NCBI RefSeq assembly: GCF_027307225.1
Contig: NZ_DAHUXJ010000159.1
Span: 1 to 38,646 of the forward strand
DNA: 38,646 nucleotides
Source of the DNA: Bradyrhizobium sp.
Lineage (GTDB): Bacteria; Pseudomonadota; Alphaproteobacteria; Rhizobiales; Xanthobacteraceae
Reading direction: 5' to 3'
Positions 10,641 to 19,900 of this stretch are shown here, piece after piece. The translations under genes were made by a program, and so were the position numbers. How positions within the stretch are numbered: position 1 is the stretch's first letter; each line of letters starts with the position of its first letter. The notes below the pieces were generated by a model, which saw only the letters and a program-made list of their open reading frames with translations, was not told the DNA's origin and did no database searches.

Positions 10641-11717
10641 CTAAGGACCAGCGGCAATATCGGGGCCGGCCGATGAGGTCGCTTGCGGGCCACAGAAGTT
10701 CTTCACCGCTGACACGACCGCATCGCTGACCATGTCCCGACGTTCGGGTGAGTCCATCTTGAGCTCTTCGTCGCGGTTGATGATCGACCCTGCCTCCAGC
10801 AAGACGGCTGGCATGTTGGTCTTTCTCAGCACCACGAGCTGATCGTAGGCATAGACGCCGGCGTCCTTGTCGAGCAGCGGGTGCTGGTAGTGCCCCATGA
10901 TGGCCATCGTATATTGCCGGGCGTATTGCAGGCCTTTCGCTTTCATTTCCTTGGCTACCAGTTCCGCGAAGACGAGGCTCGTCGTGAACTCCGGGTTGAT
11001 GTGGGAGACGAAGACGGAATACCCGCCGAAGCGGTCGCTGTAGTGGCTTTTCTGGCCTTCGTATTCCCAATCCTCGAGGAATTTGTTCGGCACGGAATCG
11101 TGATGGATCGAAAGAAAGAGATCGGCGTTCAAATCGTTCGCCTCGGCGACCCGTTTGAACAGGCTGGGCTTGGCCTTGCCTTCGGTCACGAGCAGCTTGG
11201 TCCCCGCAAAGCCCGTAGCCTTCAATTTCTCAACGATCTGTTGCGCAAGGCGCAGGTTGAAAGAGAACTCGGGCACGTTTCGGGCGCTGGTCGCGCCTTC
11301 CGATTCAGCCGTATGCCCCACGTCGACAACAATCCTGAATTTCGCAGGTTTGCAGACCAACGCGCCAGGCCTTAGAGCGGAAGCCGGAAGACTGGTCGGA
11401 CCGAGCGCGGCCACCTTGACGTGGTGCGGCTTGGGTGAGGTTGCGTGCTTGGTTGCGGCAGCATGCTTTGATGCGGCGTGCGCAGGCGCCTTTTGATGCT
11501 TCGACGAGGCCTCGTCGTGCTTTGGTGAGCTAGCTAAGGCGTCCGACAGCCAGTTGGCCCTGCTTGCCCCGATCGGCGCAAGCGCCAACGCCGTCGTCGC
11601 GACAAGGACGGCGCAGCCGCGCCAAGTACCAAGGCGTCCGGATACGGCTTTTTGAACTGGCGACGGCAATCCCGGCTTTCCCCCGAATGATCCCCCGTTC
11701 GCGCCTTGCGGCAGCAC
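10641..11717 (-). CDS. Exported N-acetylmuramoyl-L-alanine amidase (Amidase_3)
   Basis: A protein of up to 358 residues. A hydrophobic segment (AVLVATTALALAPIGASRA, about residues 36-55) looks like a signal sequence. It is followed by a Lys/His/Ala-rich linker and then a zinc amidase domain that cleaves the bond between MurNAc and the stem peptide. Zinc and catalytic residues fit the family: His135 in VDVGH, Glu150, His205-His206 in SIHHD and Glu308 in LLEAGS. The start is uncertain: the frame opens at GTG 11717 and the 35 residues before the hydrophobic core are long for a signal n-region. Cell-wall remodelling during division is the usual role. The next gene upstream on the same strand also encodes an exported or anchored protein, 99 bases away. 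Confidence 0.92.
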   Translation of the reverse strand: MLPQGANGGSFGGKPGLPSPVQKAVSGRLGTWRGCAVLVATTALALAPIGASRANWLSDALASSPKHDEASSKHQKAPAHAASKHAAATKHATSPKPHHVKVAALGPTSLPASALRPGALVCKPAKFRIVVDVGHTAESEGATSARNVPEFSFNLRLAQQIVEKLKATGFAGTKLLVTEGKAKPSLFKRVAEANDLNADLFLSIHHDSVPNKFLEDWEYEGQKSHYSDRFGGYSVFVSHINPEFTTSLVFAELVAKEMKAKGLQYARQYTMAIMGHYQHPLLDKDAGVYAYDQLVVLRKTNMPAVLLEAGSIINRDEELKMDSPERRDMVSDAVVSAVKNFCGPQATSSAGPDIAAGP

Positions 11718-11816
11718 AGCGAACTCTAACGGGGTTTTGGATCAGGCGTTACTGAAATCTATGGCCAGTTCGGCGAGCGGAACAAAAACGGCTTGCGCGC
11801 AGTGGCCTGGAGCCCG

Positions 11817-12980
11817 TTACTTCGTCCTGATCTCGTCAAATTTGCGGCGCGCCTGCTCGAATTTGGCATTGAAGAGCCACATCGCATCGAGAAGTTCCCG
11901 ATAAGTTGCGGATGTTCTTGCCCGGTCAGCGTGTCCGAACGCGGAGATGCTGTTGTTGCGGAGATATCCCATGACTGTCGGGTCGGAAATCCGGTAGCTG
12001 AGCAGGTTGCCTGACTTCAGCGCCGCCCTGGTCGGCGTTGGAACGATTTGCATGAGCTCGAAGAGTTTCATCTGATCGATCGGATCCGGGAGCACTCTCA
12101 CGATTGCTGCCACTTGCGGGAAAATGTCGGCGTGGGTACTCATCAGTCCGTCGCGCACGGCGGTCCAGTGGTTGAAGCGATGGTCCAGATTGCCGGCCCG
12201 CGCCTCTTCCCTGTCGTCGCGAAGGATCAGCGCGGGATCGATAGTAGCGACGCGCTGCTTTATCGCGACCCATCTAGCCCGACCGATTTGGTCTTCGGAT
12301 GGACCTGTCTGAAAACTTCCCTTGTATTTGTTCGAGCGTGCATTGCCGGCATTTTGAATCCCATCGGTCTCGGCGAAGAAAATCCCGAGGCTGATCCGTC
12401 CCGCAATTTGCGCATTCGCCGCATCAAGGCCCTTGGCACGCGCAATCGCCATTCCGAGATCGACGACGTCCTTGAACGGTGTTTCCGATTTTTGCGCGTT
12501 GGCGGGGGGCGCATCCAGCACGTCGAAAATTTTGAAGTACTCGTCGAGCAGCGGCTCGCGGTCAGCATCGAAGTATGCCGGCGGGATTGCGAACTTATTT
12601 GACCTTCCGATCCTGGACGGGAGAACATCGGTCAGGTCCTTGTACGTGCTGATCATGTCGTTGCGCGCGAGATAGAGCGCTTGTCCCGGCAAGTTCGGCA
12701 ACGGCTGATTTGAATTGATCTGCGCGTGCCGCTGCCGGAGCACGAGCTCGAATTTGTTGGCCGCGTTGTTGTAGGCCGCAAGGGCCTCGGATTGCTTTTG
12801 CGTGAGCGTTCCCTGCTGGCCCATGGCGGGGGACACGAAGCGAAAACCGCCGATAGCGGAAATGTCGAGCGATGCGCCCGCGTTGATGATTGCGTCGTTG
12901 ACGAGAAACGCCAGGGGCGTGAAGACAAATGCAACACCAAGAGCAGTCCATGACGGAACGGTATGGGCCTTCTTCCCCAA
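11817..12980 (-). CDS. Hypothetical membrane-anchored protein with possible lysozyme-like segment
   Basis: A 387-residue protein that I do not recognise. The start is TTG at 12980, supported by GGAGG placed 6 nt upstream. An N-terminal hydrophobic segment (about residues 10-35) suggests a signal anchor, and the rest is a soluble helical domain. One stretch, GIFFAETDGIQNAG (Glu204) followed by NKYKGSFQTG, resembles the catalytic Glu and the GxFQ motif of lytic transglycosylases and lysozymes, though with altered spacing. I saw no second canonical motif. The neighbour on the same strand is a cell-wall amidase, which fits a peptidoglycan role but does not prove it. Alternatively this is a structural or unknown periplasmic protein. 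Confidence 0.75.
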   Translation of the reverse strand: MGKKAHTVPSWTALGVAFVFTPLAFLVNDAIINAGASLDISAIGGFRFVSPAMGQQGTLTQKQSEALAAYNNAANKFELVLRQRHAQINSNQPLPNLPGQALYLARNDMISTYKDLTDVLPSRIGRSNKFAIPPAYFDADREPLLDEYFKIFDVLDAPPANAQKSETPFKDVVDLGMAIARAKGLDAANAQIAGRISLGIFFAETDGIQNAGNARSNKYKGSFQTGPSEDQIGRARWVAIKQRVATIDPALILRDDREEARAGNLDHRFNHWTAVRDGLMSTHADIFPQVAAIVRVLPDPIDQMKLFELMQIVPTPTRAALKSGNLLSYRISDPTVMGYLRNNSISAFGHADRARTSATYRELLDAMWLFNAKFEQARRKFDEIRTK

Positions 12981-13094
12981 GATAGTCCTCCAAGGTCCGA
13001 GGTCGATCGAATGCGGCTCGTCGGATCGTAAACGGGGAATGCGCGGCTTGGCGAGGCGGAACTCAGGGCATGATGGCCGGTGCCACGCCTGTCG

Positions 13095-13585
13095 GTTCTC
13101 AGGTTTAATCCATCAAACCAGCAATACTTCGCATTCCCGCGACGCGATCGACGTCCGGGTTGTTGCTGATGTCACGTCCTCCGAAGGGGAGGGCGCAGGG
13201 AATGCCGGATGCGTGGCCCGCACCCATGGCCCCGTGTACGAAAGTAAAAAGTACACGAGCTTCAGTTACCACAGGTCGCGCCATTCAACCGGCATTCCCT
13301 GCGCGATGGTTTTACGACTTACTTCGTGATCTCCCCGGGGATCGGGCTTTCTTGCCCCCGTCGCCGACGTGGATCGCGAAAGCATCCTCGCCGACTTGAC
13401 GCCAGCGTCGAGGCGTCAGGACCACACGACTTCGCCGTCCGCATCGGCGCGCTTCGTCTGTTCGCGCCGATACGTCCACCGCATTCCACGCCCAACGTTC
13501 GTGACGACCGCGAAGCGCCCCTCCGGATCGGGTGTGAAACGGGGGAGCTGATAAAGGTGATTTGCCCGACGGCGCAAGGGGAATG
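13095..13585. repeat. Dispersed non-coding repeat region, Bradyrhizobium type
   Basis: This fills most of the 710-bp gap between the hypothetical gene and the next small CDS. It contains a perfect 16-bp inverted repeat GCGCAGGGAATGCCGG (13193-13208) / its complement (13289-13304), a hairpin CGTGTAC/GTACACG (13233-13257) and another TGACGCC/GGCGTCA (13397-13418). From memory, sequences like this are scattered in many copies through Bradyrhizobium genomes and give rise to spurious ORF calls; that recall is not verified here. Several short open frames run through it, none with a credible start. Confidence 0.55.
13480..13581 (+). repeat. ~100-bp direct repeat, left copy (R1)
   Basis: CGCATTCCAC.CCCAACGTTC and the next ~60 bases are almost identical to 21186-21286, including GACGACCGCGAAGCGCCCCT and the following GGATCGGGTGTGAAACGGG. 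Both copies are in the same orientation and flank the metal-efflux segment. The minus-strand frame through both copies reads FTPDPEGRFAVVTNVG, a repeat-derived pseudo-protein. Confidence 0.9.
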
Positions 13586-13690
13586 TAGGCCGACGGAGCA
13601 CGTTGGCACGGAACAGGCGCCCATCGAGCTATCAAATGCCGATGCAGGGATCTATACTTGGGCCATCGTCTCAAATCGGAGAGGCGTCAT

Positions 13691-14044
13691 ATGTGTTCGC
13701 TCCCGCGGTTCTTGATCGCGTTGATTGCCGCGTTGATGATGACTACGCAATCGTTCGGAAGGGGCGGAAATATGAGAAGCGAAGACCGCTACGAGTCCCA
13801 GCACATCAGCAATCTTCCACCCCACGTTCGTCAGGCAGTCTTGCGACTTTGTCGAGGGGCCAGGGCACTACACGATTTCTCGATCTACACCGATCATTTG
13901 CAGGTGATTGTTCTGCATTTCGAACGCTTGTATTGCGAGCAGACGTCGTTTTGCAAGCCGTCGGGATGTCTCCACCAAACCTACATTTCATCTCACGGGC
14001 ACTATCGGCTTGTAGAAAGCCATTATGCCGGCGAAGGTAACTGA
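13691..14044 (+). CDS. Small secreted cysteine/histidine-containing hypothetical protein
   Basis: A 117-residue protein of unknown function. ATG 13691 was chosen because GGAGAGG lies about 8 nt upstream and the product then begins with a signal-like sequence (MCSLPRFLIALIAALMMTTQ). Longer in-frame starts lack this. The mature part has a helical NLPPHVRQAVLRLC region and a cysteine-bearing C-terminal half (CEQTSFC, PSGCLHQTY). It resembles no family I can name. It lies 200 nt before the small protein heading the czc operon and on the same strand, so it may belong to the metal-resistance segment. Confidence 0.6.
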   Translation: MCSLPRFLIALIAALMMTTQSFGRGGNMRSEDRYESQHISNLPPHVRQAVLRLCRGARALHDFSIYTDHLQVIVLHFERLYCEQTSFCKPSGCLHQTYISSHGHYRLVESHYAGEGN

Positions 14045-14244
14045 CGCGTAGCGCCTTTAGGCCATCTCATTCGGTATCCATCAGGCGCGGAATGCGCACA
14101 GATCGCGGCTTCCTGGCTATCGAAAGGAACCCGAACGGCACGCCGGCTAAGATTCGGATATCTTCCAGCATTTATGTGCCGCACTCCTTCCATGTCGGAA
14201 TTTGTGATAGTGTTCGGTCCCGGTCCTTGCTATCCGTGGCTTGG

Positions 14245-14625
14245 ATGAAACGACAGATTGGCCATAGGTCTCGCGCCTTCGCGCCTGCCTTACGCGAGCT
14301 GCTGACCGTGTTGCTCACGGTCGCCTATGTCGTGGTTGGATTTGCGGGCGAGATTTCCTGCGCGAGCGAGACCCTCGCGAACGCCGATCAGATCGAGATT
14401 GGTGATGCGTCGGCCAAGACAGACCAAGGTAAGACAGACCAAGGGTCAAAGAAGCCGGCCGTCGTCGTCGATCATTGCTACACCTGCATTCCCCTGCTGA
14501 TTCCGCCGTCGATCCCGGTGGCAGAACCGATCGCCAAGCCCGTTCCGCCGACGTTTGCGACCCCAGTGTTCCTGCTTGAGGATCATCCGGGACTCGATAC
14601 CCCGCCGCCCAAATACCGGTCCTGA
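14245..14625 (+). CDS. Small membrane/exported protein at head of czc operon (DUF2946-like?)
   Basis: A 126-residue protein with one hydrophobic segment (LLTVLLTVAYVVVGFAGEI), then a duplicated KTDQG linker, a DHCYTCIP motif, a proline-rich tail and the end PPPKYRS. The DHCYTC cluster after a membrane segment recalls small copper/cobalt-resistance leader proteins such as DUF2946, and could bind metal; the family link is tentative. ATG 14245 gives a normal n-region; upstream in-frame starts would add ~50 residues without a signal. The czcC gene begins 54 nt downstream in the same direction, so this is probably the first gene of the efflux operon. Confidence 0.65.
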   Translation: MKRQIGHRSRAFAPALRELLTVLLTVAYVVVGFAGEISCASETLANADQIEIGDASAKTDQGKTDQGSKKPAVVVDHCYTCIPLLIPPSIPVAEPIAKPVPPTFATPVFLLEDHPGLDTPPPKYRS

Positions 14626-14679
14626 GCGTCTTCTCGGAGCGCGCGAGCGCTCGATCAATCGCTTGGTCAGGTAATTCTC

Positions 14680-15987
14680 ATGTTTCGCAAAACGGTCGCG
14701 CATTTTGCGTGCGCAGCGGCTTTTCTGGTCAGCCCGTGGCTGACCGGTCATGCGCATTCGCAGACGCTCTCCATGAGGGATGCGCTCGCTCGGGCACTTG
14801 CAGCTAACCCGCGGCTCACGGCGACAGAGCGCGATGTCGGCATTGCCAGCGGCCTTAAGGTCCAGGCCGGAGCCCTTCCGAATCCCAATCTTTCCTTCGA
14901 ACTCGACAACGCTCTCGGGTCGGGTCCCTTTAAGGGCCTGCAATCCGCCGAGACTACCTTGCAAATCAGTCAGATCGTCGAACTGGGTGGCAAGCGAGAG
15001 GCTCGTCTGGCGGCTGGAGACGCCGGCATCGGAACGGCGGTTTGGCAGAGGCGGGCGACCCGCCTGGAGGTGCTGTCAGAGACAGCGATAGCGTTCATCA
15101 CGGTTGTGAGCGCCCAAAGACGTATCCAGATCTTCGACGAGCAGATCTCGAGCCTCGAGCAGCTCATTCCGCTGCTTCAGAAGCGCGTCCAGGAGGGCGC
15201 CTCGTCACCGGCGGAAACGCTTCGGGCACAAGTTGCGGTTGACTCGTTCCGCGTCGATCGCGAACGCGCGAAGACACAACTGGCGACGGTGCGGCGCGAT
15301 CTTGCGATCCTGATGGGAGACAGCGTCCCGCGTTTTGGAACAGCGATGGGACGCCTCTCCGGTATCGGTCGGCCGCCTTCGTTCCGGTCCGTGGTCGGGG
15401 CCATTGAGGCCAATCCCCAACTTATGCGGTGGACGGCCGTTAGCGCGCAGCGTAACGCCGACCTCATCCTGGCTCGTCTCAAGCAGATTCCCGACGTTCA
15501 AATCTCCGCCGGATGGCGCCATTTTCAGGAAACCGTCGAGTTTTCGGGAGGGCGGCCCATCGAGTTCAACAACGACAACGCGGTTCGGTTGGGCGTCTCG
15601 GTGCCGCTCCCGATCTTCGATCAAAACAGCGGCAACATTATCGCCGCCGAGGACGCCCTGGCGAAGACAGGTGCCGAGCGTGCGATCAACAGGCTGGTCC
15701 TGATCAGCGTTGCCGGCCGCGCCTACGATACCGTGAACGGATCGCTGGCGGAGTTGAAGCTGCTTCGGACGTCCGTCATCCCCAACGCGCGCAGCGCCTT
15801 GGAAACGATCCAGAACGGCTACCTGCAAGGTCGGTTCTCACTGCTCGAACTTCTCGACGTCCGAGGTTCGGTGCTGCAGGCGCTGCTCCGCGAGCAGGAG
15901 GCCCTACAGAATTTTCACATCGCTGTCGCGACGATCGAAGGCCTCGTCGGCCATCCGTTTTCGCTTGCTCGCGAGAGTTCAAAATGA
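14680..15987 (+). CDS. czcC: Heavy-metal efflux outer membrane protein CzcC (TolC family)
   Basis: A 435-residue outer membrane efflux protein. A signal peptide (to about residue 28, ending AHSQ) is followed by the OEP repeat pattern LSMRDALARALAANPRLTA, repeated in the second half with NPQLMRWTAVSAQR. NGYLQGRFSLLELLDVRG near the C-terminus is typical of CzcC/CusC-type channels. It forms the outer membrane exit duct of a tripartite RND pump for divalent metals. Its stop overlaps the next gene's start (ATGA at 15984-15987), so czcC and czcB are translationally coupled. Which metal is exported cannot be decided from this protein. Confidence 0.92.
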   Translation: MFRKTVAHFACAAAFLVSPWLTGHAHSQTLSMRDALARALAANPRLTATERDVGIASGLKVQAGALPNPNLSFELDNALGSGPFKGLQSAETTLQISQIVELGGKREARLAAGDAGIGTAVWQRRATRLEVLSETAIAFITVVSAQRRIQIFDEQISSLEQLIPLLQKRVQEGASSPAETLRAQVAVDSFRVDRERAKTQLATVRRDLAILMGDSVPRFGTAMGRLSGIGRPPSFRSVVGAIEANPQLMRWTAVSAQRNADLILARLKQIPDVQISAGWRHFQETVEFSGGRPIEFNNDNAVRLGVSVPLPIFDQNSGNIIAAEDALAKTGAERAINRLVLISVAGRAYDTVNGSLAELKLLRTSVIPNARSALETIQNGYLQGRFSLLELLDVRGSVLQALLREQEALQNFHIAVATIEGLVGHPFSLARESSK

Positions 15988-16934
15988 TTCGAGCACTAAT
16001 CCGATATTTGGTCTTCTTTCTGGTCGCCGGGGCGCTCGTATACGCGGGCTATCGGATGCTGGTACCGGCGACTACCAAGACGGTGGCCACCGAGAAGTCG
16101 GAACAGGAAGAGCACACGGACAGCGTGGCGATGAGCGACGCCAAAGTCGCGGCTGCCGAAATAGAACTTGCGAAGGCTGCGCCGGCTGTGCTGCACGACA
16201 GCCTGCTGCTGAACGGAATGGTCCAGGCCAACCAGGAGTCGCTGGTGCAGGTCACGCCGCGCTTTCCGGGTGTCGTACGAGAGGTTCGCAAGCGAATTGG
16301 CGACCGCGTCGAAAAGGGCGACGTTCTTGCCGTCGTCGAAAGCAATCAAAGCCTGACGCCGTACGAATTGAAGGCCGCTCTCGCCGGCACGATCATCGAC
16401 CGCCAAACCACGCTCGGCGAATACGTTTCCGAGCAGAAGCCGGCGTTCGTGATCGCCGACCTCTCGACCGTATGGGTCGATTTCTCTGTTTACCGGCGCG
16501 ACCTGGGCCGCGTGAGGGTCGGCGATCAAATCCTGATCGATCCCGCGGACGGCGGGCCCAAAATCGAGGCGAAGATTTCGTATGTGTCGCCGGTCGGCAG
16601 CAGCGATACCCAGAGCGCGCTTGCAAGAGCGGTCGTACCAAATCTTGAAAAGCGCCTGCGGCCCGGCCTGTTCGCCACCGGCCGATTGACCCTGTCGGCG
16701 AAGAAGGTGGCAGTCGCTGTGAAATCCTCGGCGTTGCAGACCCTCGAAAACCGCACGGTCGTGTTCGTCCGCGACGGCGAGAAGTTCGAAGCCCGCGATG
16801 TCGAGATTGGCGAACGCGACCCGGACTTCGTGGAAGTTACGTTCGGCGTACTGGAAGGCGATCTGTATGCGGCCCAGAACAGCTTCATCGTAAAGGCGGA
16901 ATTGGCTAAGGGAGGGGCCGAAGACAATGATTGA
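15984..16934 (+). CDS. czcB: Heavy-metal efflux periplasmic adaptor CzcB (HlyD/MFP family)
   Basis: A 316-residue membrane fusion protein. An N-terminal membrane anchor (YLVFFLVAGALVYAGYRML) is followed by a barrel-sandwich half motif (VTPRFPGVVREVRKRIGDRV) and its partner (AALAGTIIDRQTTLGEYV). A beta-barrel segment (VWVDFSVYRRDLGRVRVGD) and the C-terminal AAQNSFIVKAELAKG are also present, all typical of CzcB. It bridges CzcA and CzcC. The ATG overlaps the czcC stop, and the stop overlaps the czcA start by 8 nt. The frame stays open far upstream into czcC, but that part is a shadow of czcC codons. Confidence 0.93.
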   Translation: MIRALIRYLVFFLVAGALVYAGYRMLVPATTKTVATEKSEQEEHTDSVAMSDAKVAAAEIELAKAAPAVLHDSLLLNGMVQANQESLVQVTPRFPGVVREVRKRIGDRVEKGDVLAVVESNQSLTPYELKAALAGTIIDRQTTLGEYVSEQKPAFVIADLSTVWVDFSVYRRDLGRVRVGDQILIDPADGGPKIEAKISYVSPVGSSDTQSALARAVVPNLEKRLRPGLFATGRLTLSAKKVAVAVKSSALQTLENRTVVFVRDGEKFEARDVEIGERDPDFVEVTFGVLEGDLYAAQNSFIVKAELAKGGAEDND

Positions 16935-19900
16935 CGGCGTCCTGTCCTTCGCCATCCGCCAGCGATGGCTGGTGATGATCGGTGTCCTGGCCATGGCCGG
17001 CTTTGGCGCCTGGAATTTCACGCGCCTGCCGATCGATGCGGTTCCCGACATCACCAACGTTCAGGTCCAGATCAACAGCCGGGCTCCCGGCTACTCGCCC
17101 CTGGAAGTCGAGCAGCGCATCACGTTTCCGATCGAAACAGCCATGGGTGGCCTGCCCCACCTGGAGAGCACGCGGTCGCTATCGCGCTATGGGCTCAGCC
17201 AGGTCACGGTGATCTTCAAGGATGGCACCGACATCTACTTTGCGAGGCAGATGGTCAACGAGCGGATTCAGCAGGTCAGGGATCAGTTGCCCACCGCGAT
17301 CGAGACCGCGATGGGGCCGATCTCCACCGGGCTTGGCGAGATCTACATGTATACGATCGAAGCCAGGCCAGAGGCCCGCAAGGCAAGCGGAGAGAGGTAT
17401 AGTCCCACCGACTTGCGCACGATCCAGGACTGGATCGTCAGGCCGCAGTTGAGGACCGTTGCCGGTGTCAGTGAAGTCAATTCAGTCGGTGGATTCGAAC
17501 AGCAGTTTCAGGTGCTGCCCGATCCCGCGCAACTGATGGCCTACAAACTGAGCTTCCGCGATATCATGGCGGCGCTCGCCTCGAATAATGCGAATGTCGG
17601 CGCCGGCTACATCGAGCGCAACGGCGAGCAGTACCTCGTCCGTACGCCGGGACAGGTCGCAAACATCGATGAAATCAAGGAAATAGTCGTCGGCTCGCGG
17701 AATGGCGTCCCGGTGCGGGTGTCCGATGTGGCCGACGTCAGGGAAGGAACGGATTTGCGGACCGGCGCCGCAACGCTGAACGGTAAAGAGGTTGTGCTAG
17801 GTACCGCCATGCTGCTGATCGGCGAGAACAGCCGCACCGTCGCGCAGCGCGTCGCCTCAAGGCTCAAGGAAATCGGACGCTCGTTGCCGGAGGGAGTCAT
17901 CACGCATACCGTCTACGATCGCACACGCCTGGTCGAAGCGACGATCGCAACGGTCCAGATGAATCTCTTCGAAGGCGCGCTGCTGGTAATCGTCGTGCTG
18001 TTCCTTACGCTTGGAAGCTTCAGGGCTGCGGTCGCGACCGCATGCGTTATTCCGCTGTCCATGCTGTTCGCCATCACCGGCATGGTGGGGGACAAGGTCA
18101 GCGCCAATCTCATGAGCCTCGGCGCCATCGACTTCGGCATCATCATCGATGGTGCCGTGATCATCGTCGAGAACTGCCTGCGCCTGCTGGCGGCGGAGCA
18201 ACGCCGGCTCGGCCGCGTTCTCACCCGCGCGGAACGCTTTGAGACCATTCTCGCCGGCTCACGCGAGGTCATTCGCCCCAGCCTATTCGGTATGTTCATC
18301 ATTGCAGTCGTCTATTTGCCGGTCCTGACGCTCACCGGCGTCGAAGGCAAGATGTTCACGCCGATGGCGTTGACCGTGCTGATGGCGCTGACGGGGGCCA
18401 GCATTTTGTCGATGACATTTGTGCCGGCGGCCGTGGCACTCCTGGTGACGGGCAACGTCTCCGAACATGAGAACTACTTCATGCGAACCGCGCGCCGCAT
18501 TTACGCGCCTCTGCTTGCGGCCTCGATCCGCAACCGGTTCGGCGTCGCGGCAATAGCGGGCCTACTAGTCGTTGTCTGTGGCATCGCGGCCTCGCACATG
18601 GGCGGCGAGTTCATTCCGAGCCTCGATGAGGGGGACGCCTCCGCCGAGGTGGTCCGCATCCCCAGCGTCAGCTTGACCCAATCGGTGGCGATGGAGGCGA
18701 TGCTGGAGAAGCGATTGCTCAGGCTTCCCGAGGTCAAGGAGGTGTTCGCCCGCACCGGCACGGCGGAGGTTGCGACCGACCCCATGCCGCAATCGACCTC
18801 GGACAACTACATCATGCTGAAGCCGAAAAAAGAATGGCCCGATCCGGGCAAGTCGAAGGCCGCCGTCGTTGCGGAAATCCAGGAGGCGGCGGAAGACGTC
18901 CCCGGCAACGCCTATGGGTTCTCGCAGCCGATCCAGCAACGCATGAACGAACTTATTTCGGGCGTGCGAAGCGACGTCGCCGTCAAGATATTCGGCGACA
19001 ACCTGGACGAACTCATCGAGGCCGCGAGTCGAGTCCAAGCGGTGCTGCAGAAGGTGGAAGGGGCCGCTGACGTCAAAACCGAGCAAGTGACAGGATTGCC
19101 GGTGCTCACCGTCCAATTGAACCGTCAAACCTTATCGCGCTACGGGATCAACGTGGCCGACGTACAAAATCTCGTTGAAATGGCGGTGGGTGGCAAGAAC
19201 GCCGGTCGCCTGTTCGAAGGCGATCGTCGTTTCGACATCGTTGTGCGACTGCCGGAGTATCTGCGCTCGGATATCGACGCGATCAGGTCGTTGCCGGTGC
19301 CGCTACCCCCGATCGAGAACCAAGCCAAGGCGACGACTGCCCTTTGGGGCAATTCACCGCTCGCTCAAATGCGCTATGTACCGCTGTCCGAACTTGCCCA
19401 AGTCGATCTAAAGCCGGGTCCCAATCTGATCAGCCGCGAGAACGGGAAACGGAGGATTGCGGTGACGGCCAATGTAAGGGGTCGAGACCTCAGTTCGTTC
19501 ATCGCGGATGCCCAGGCGCAGGTGACGCAGAAAGTGAAGCTTCCACCAGGTTACTGGATCGGCTGGGGTGGTCAGTTCGAGCAACTGGTGTCCGCGACGC
19601 AGCGGCTGACGGTCGTCGTGCCCCTCGCGCTGTTCCTGATCTTCCTGCTGCTGTTCATCAGTCTCGGCTCGGCACCCGACGCTTTGCTGGTGTTCAGCGG
19701 CGTGCCCCTCGCGCTGACCGGCGGTGTCGTGGCGCTCCTGCTGCGCGGGATTCCGCTCTCGATCAGCGCAGGAATCGGCTTCATCGCGCTGTCCGGGGTC
19801 GCCGTGCTCAATGGCCTCGTCATCATCACGTTCATCGAGAAGCTCCGGCGGGAAGGCCAAGCGCTAGTGGACGCGGTCCGGGAAGGCGCGCTGACGCGAT

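Noticed and set aside
13312..13674. Minus-strand frame with FTPDPEGRFAVVTNVG
   Set aside because: The same peptide arises from the second repeat copy at 21186-21286; it is repeat-derived and lacks a credible start.
15513..15983. N-terminal extension of czcB by 157 codons
   Set aside because: The open frame lies inside czcC in another frame; the ATGA overlap and the membrane anchor fix the czcB start at 15984.
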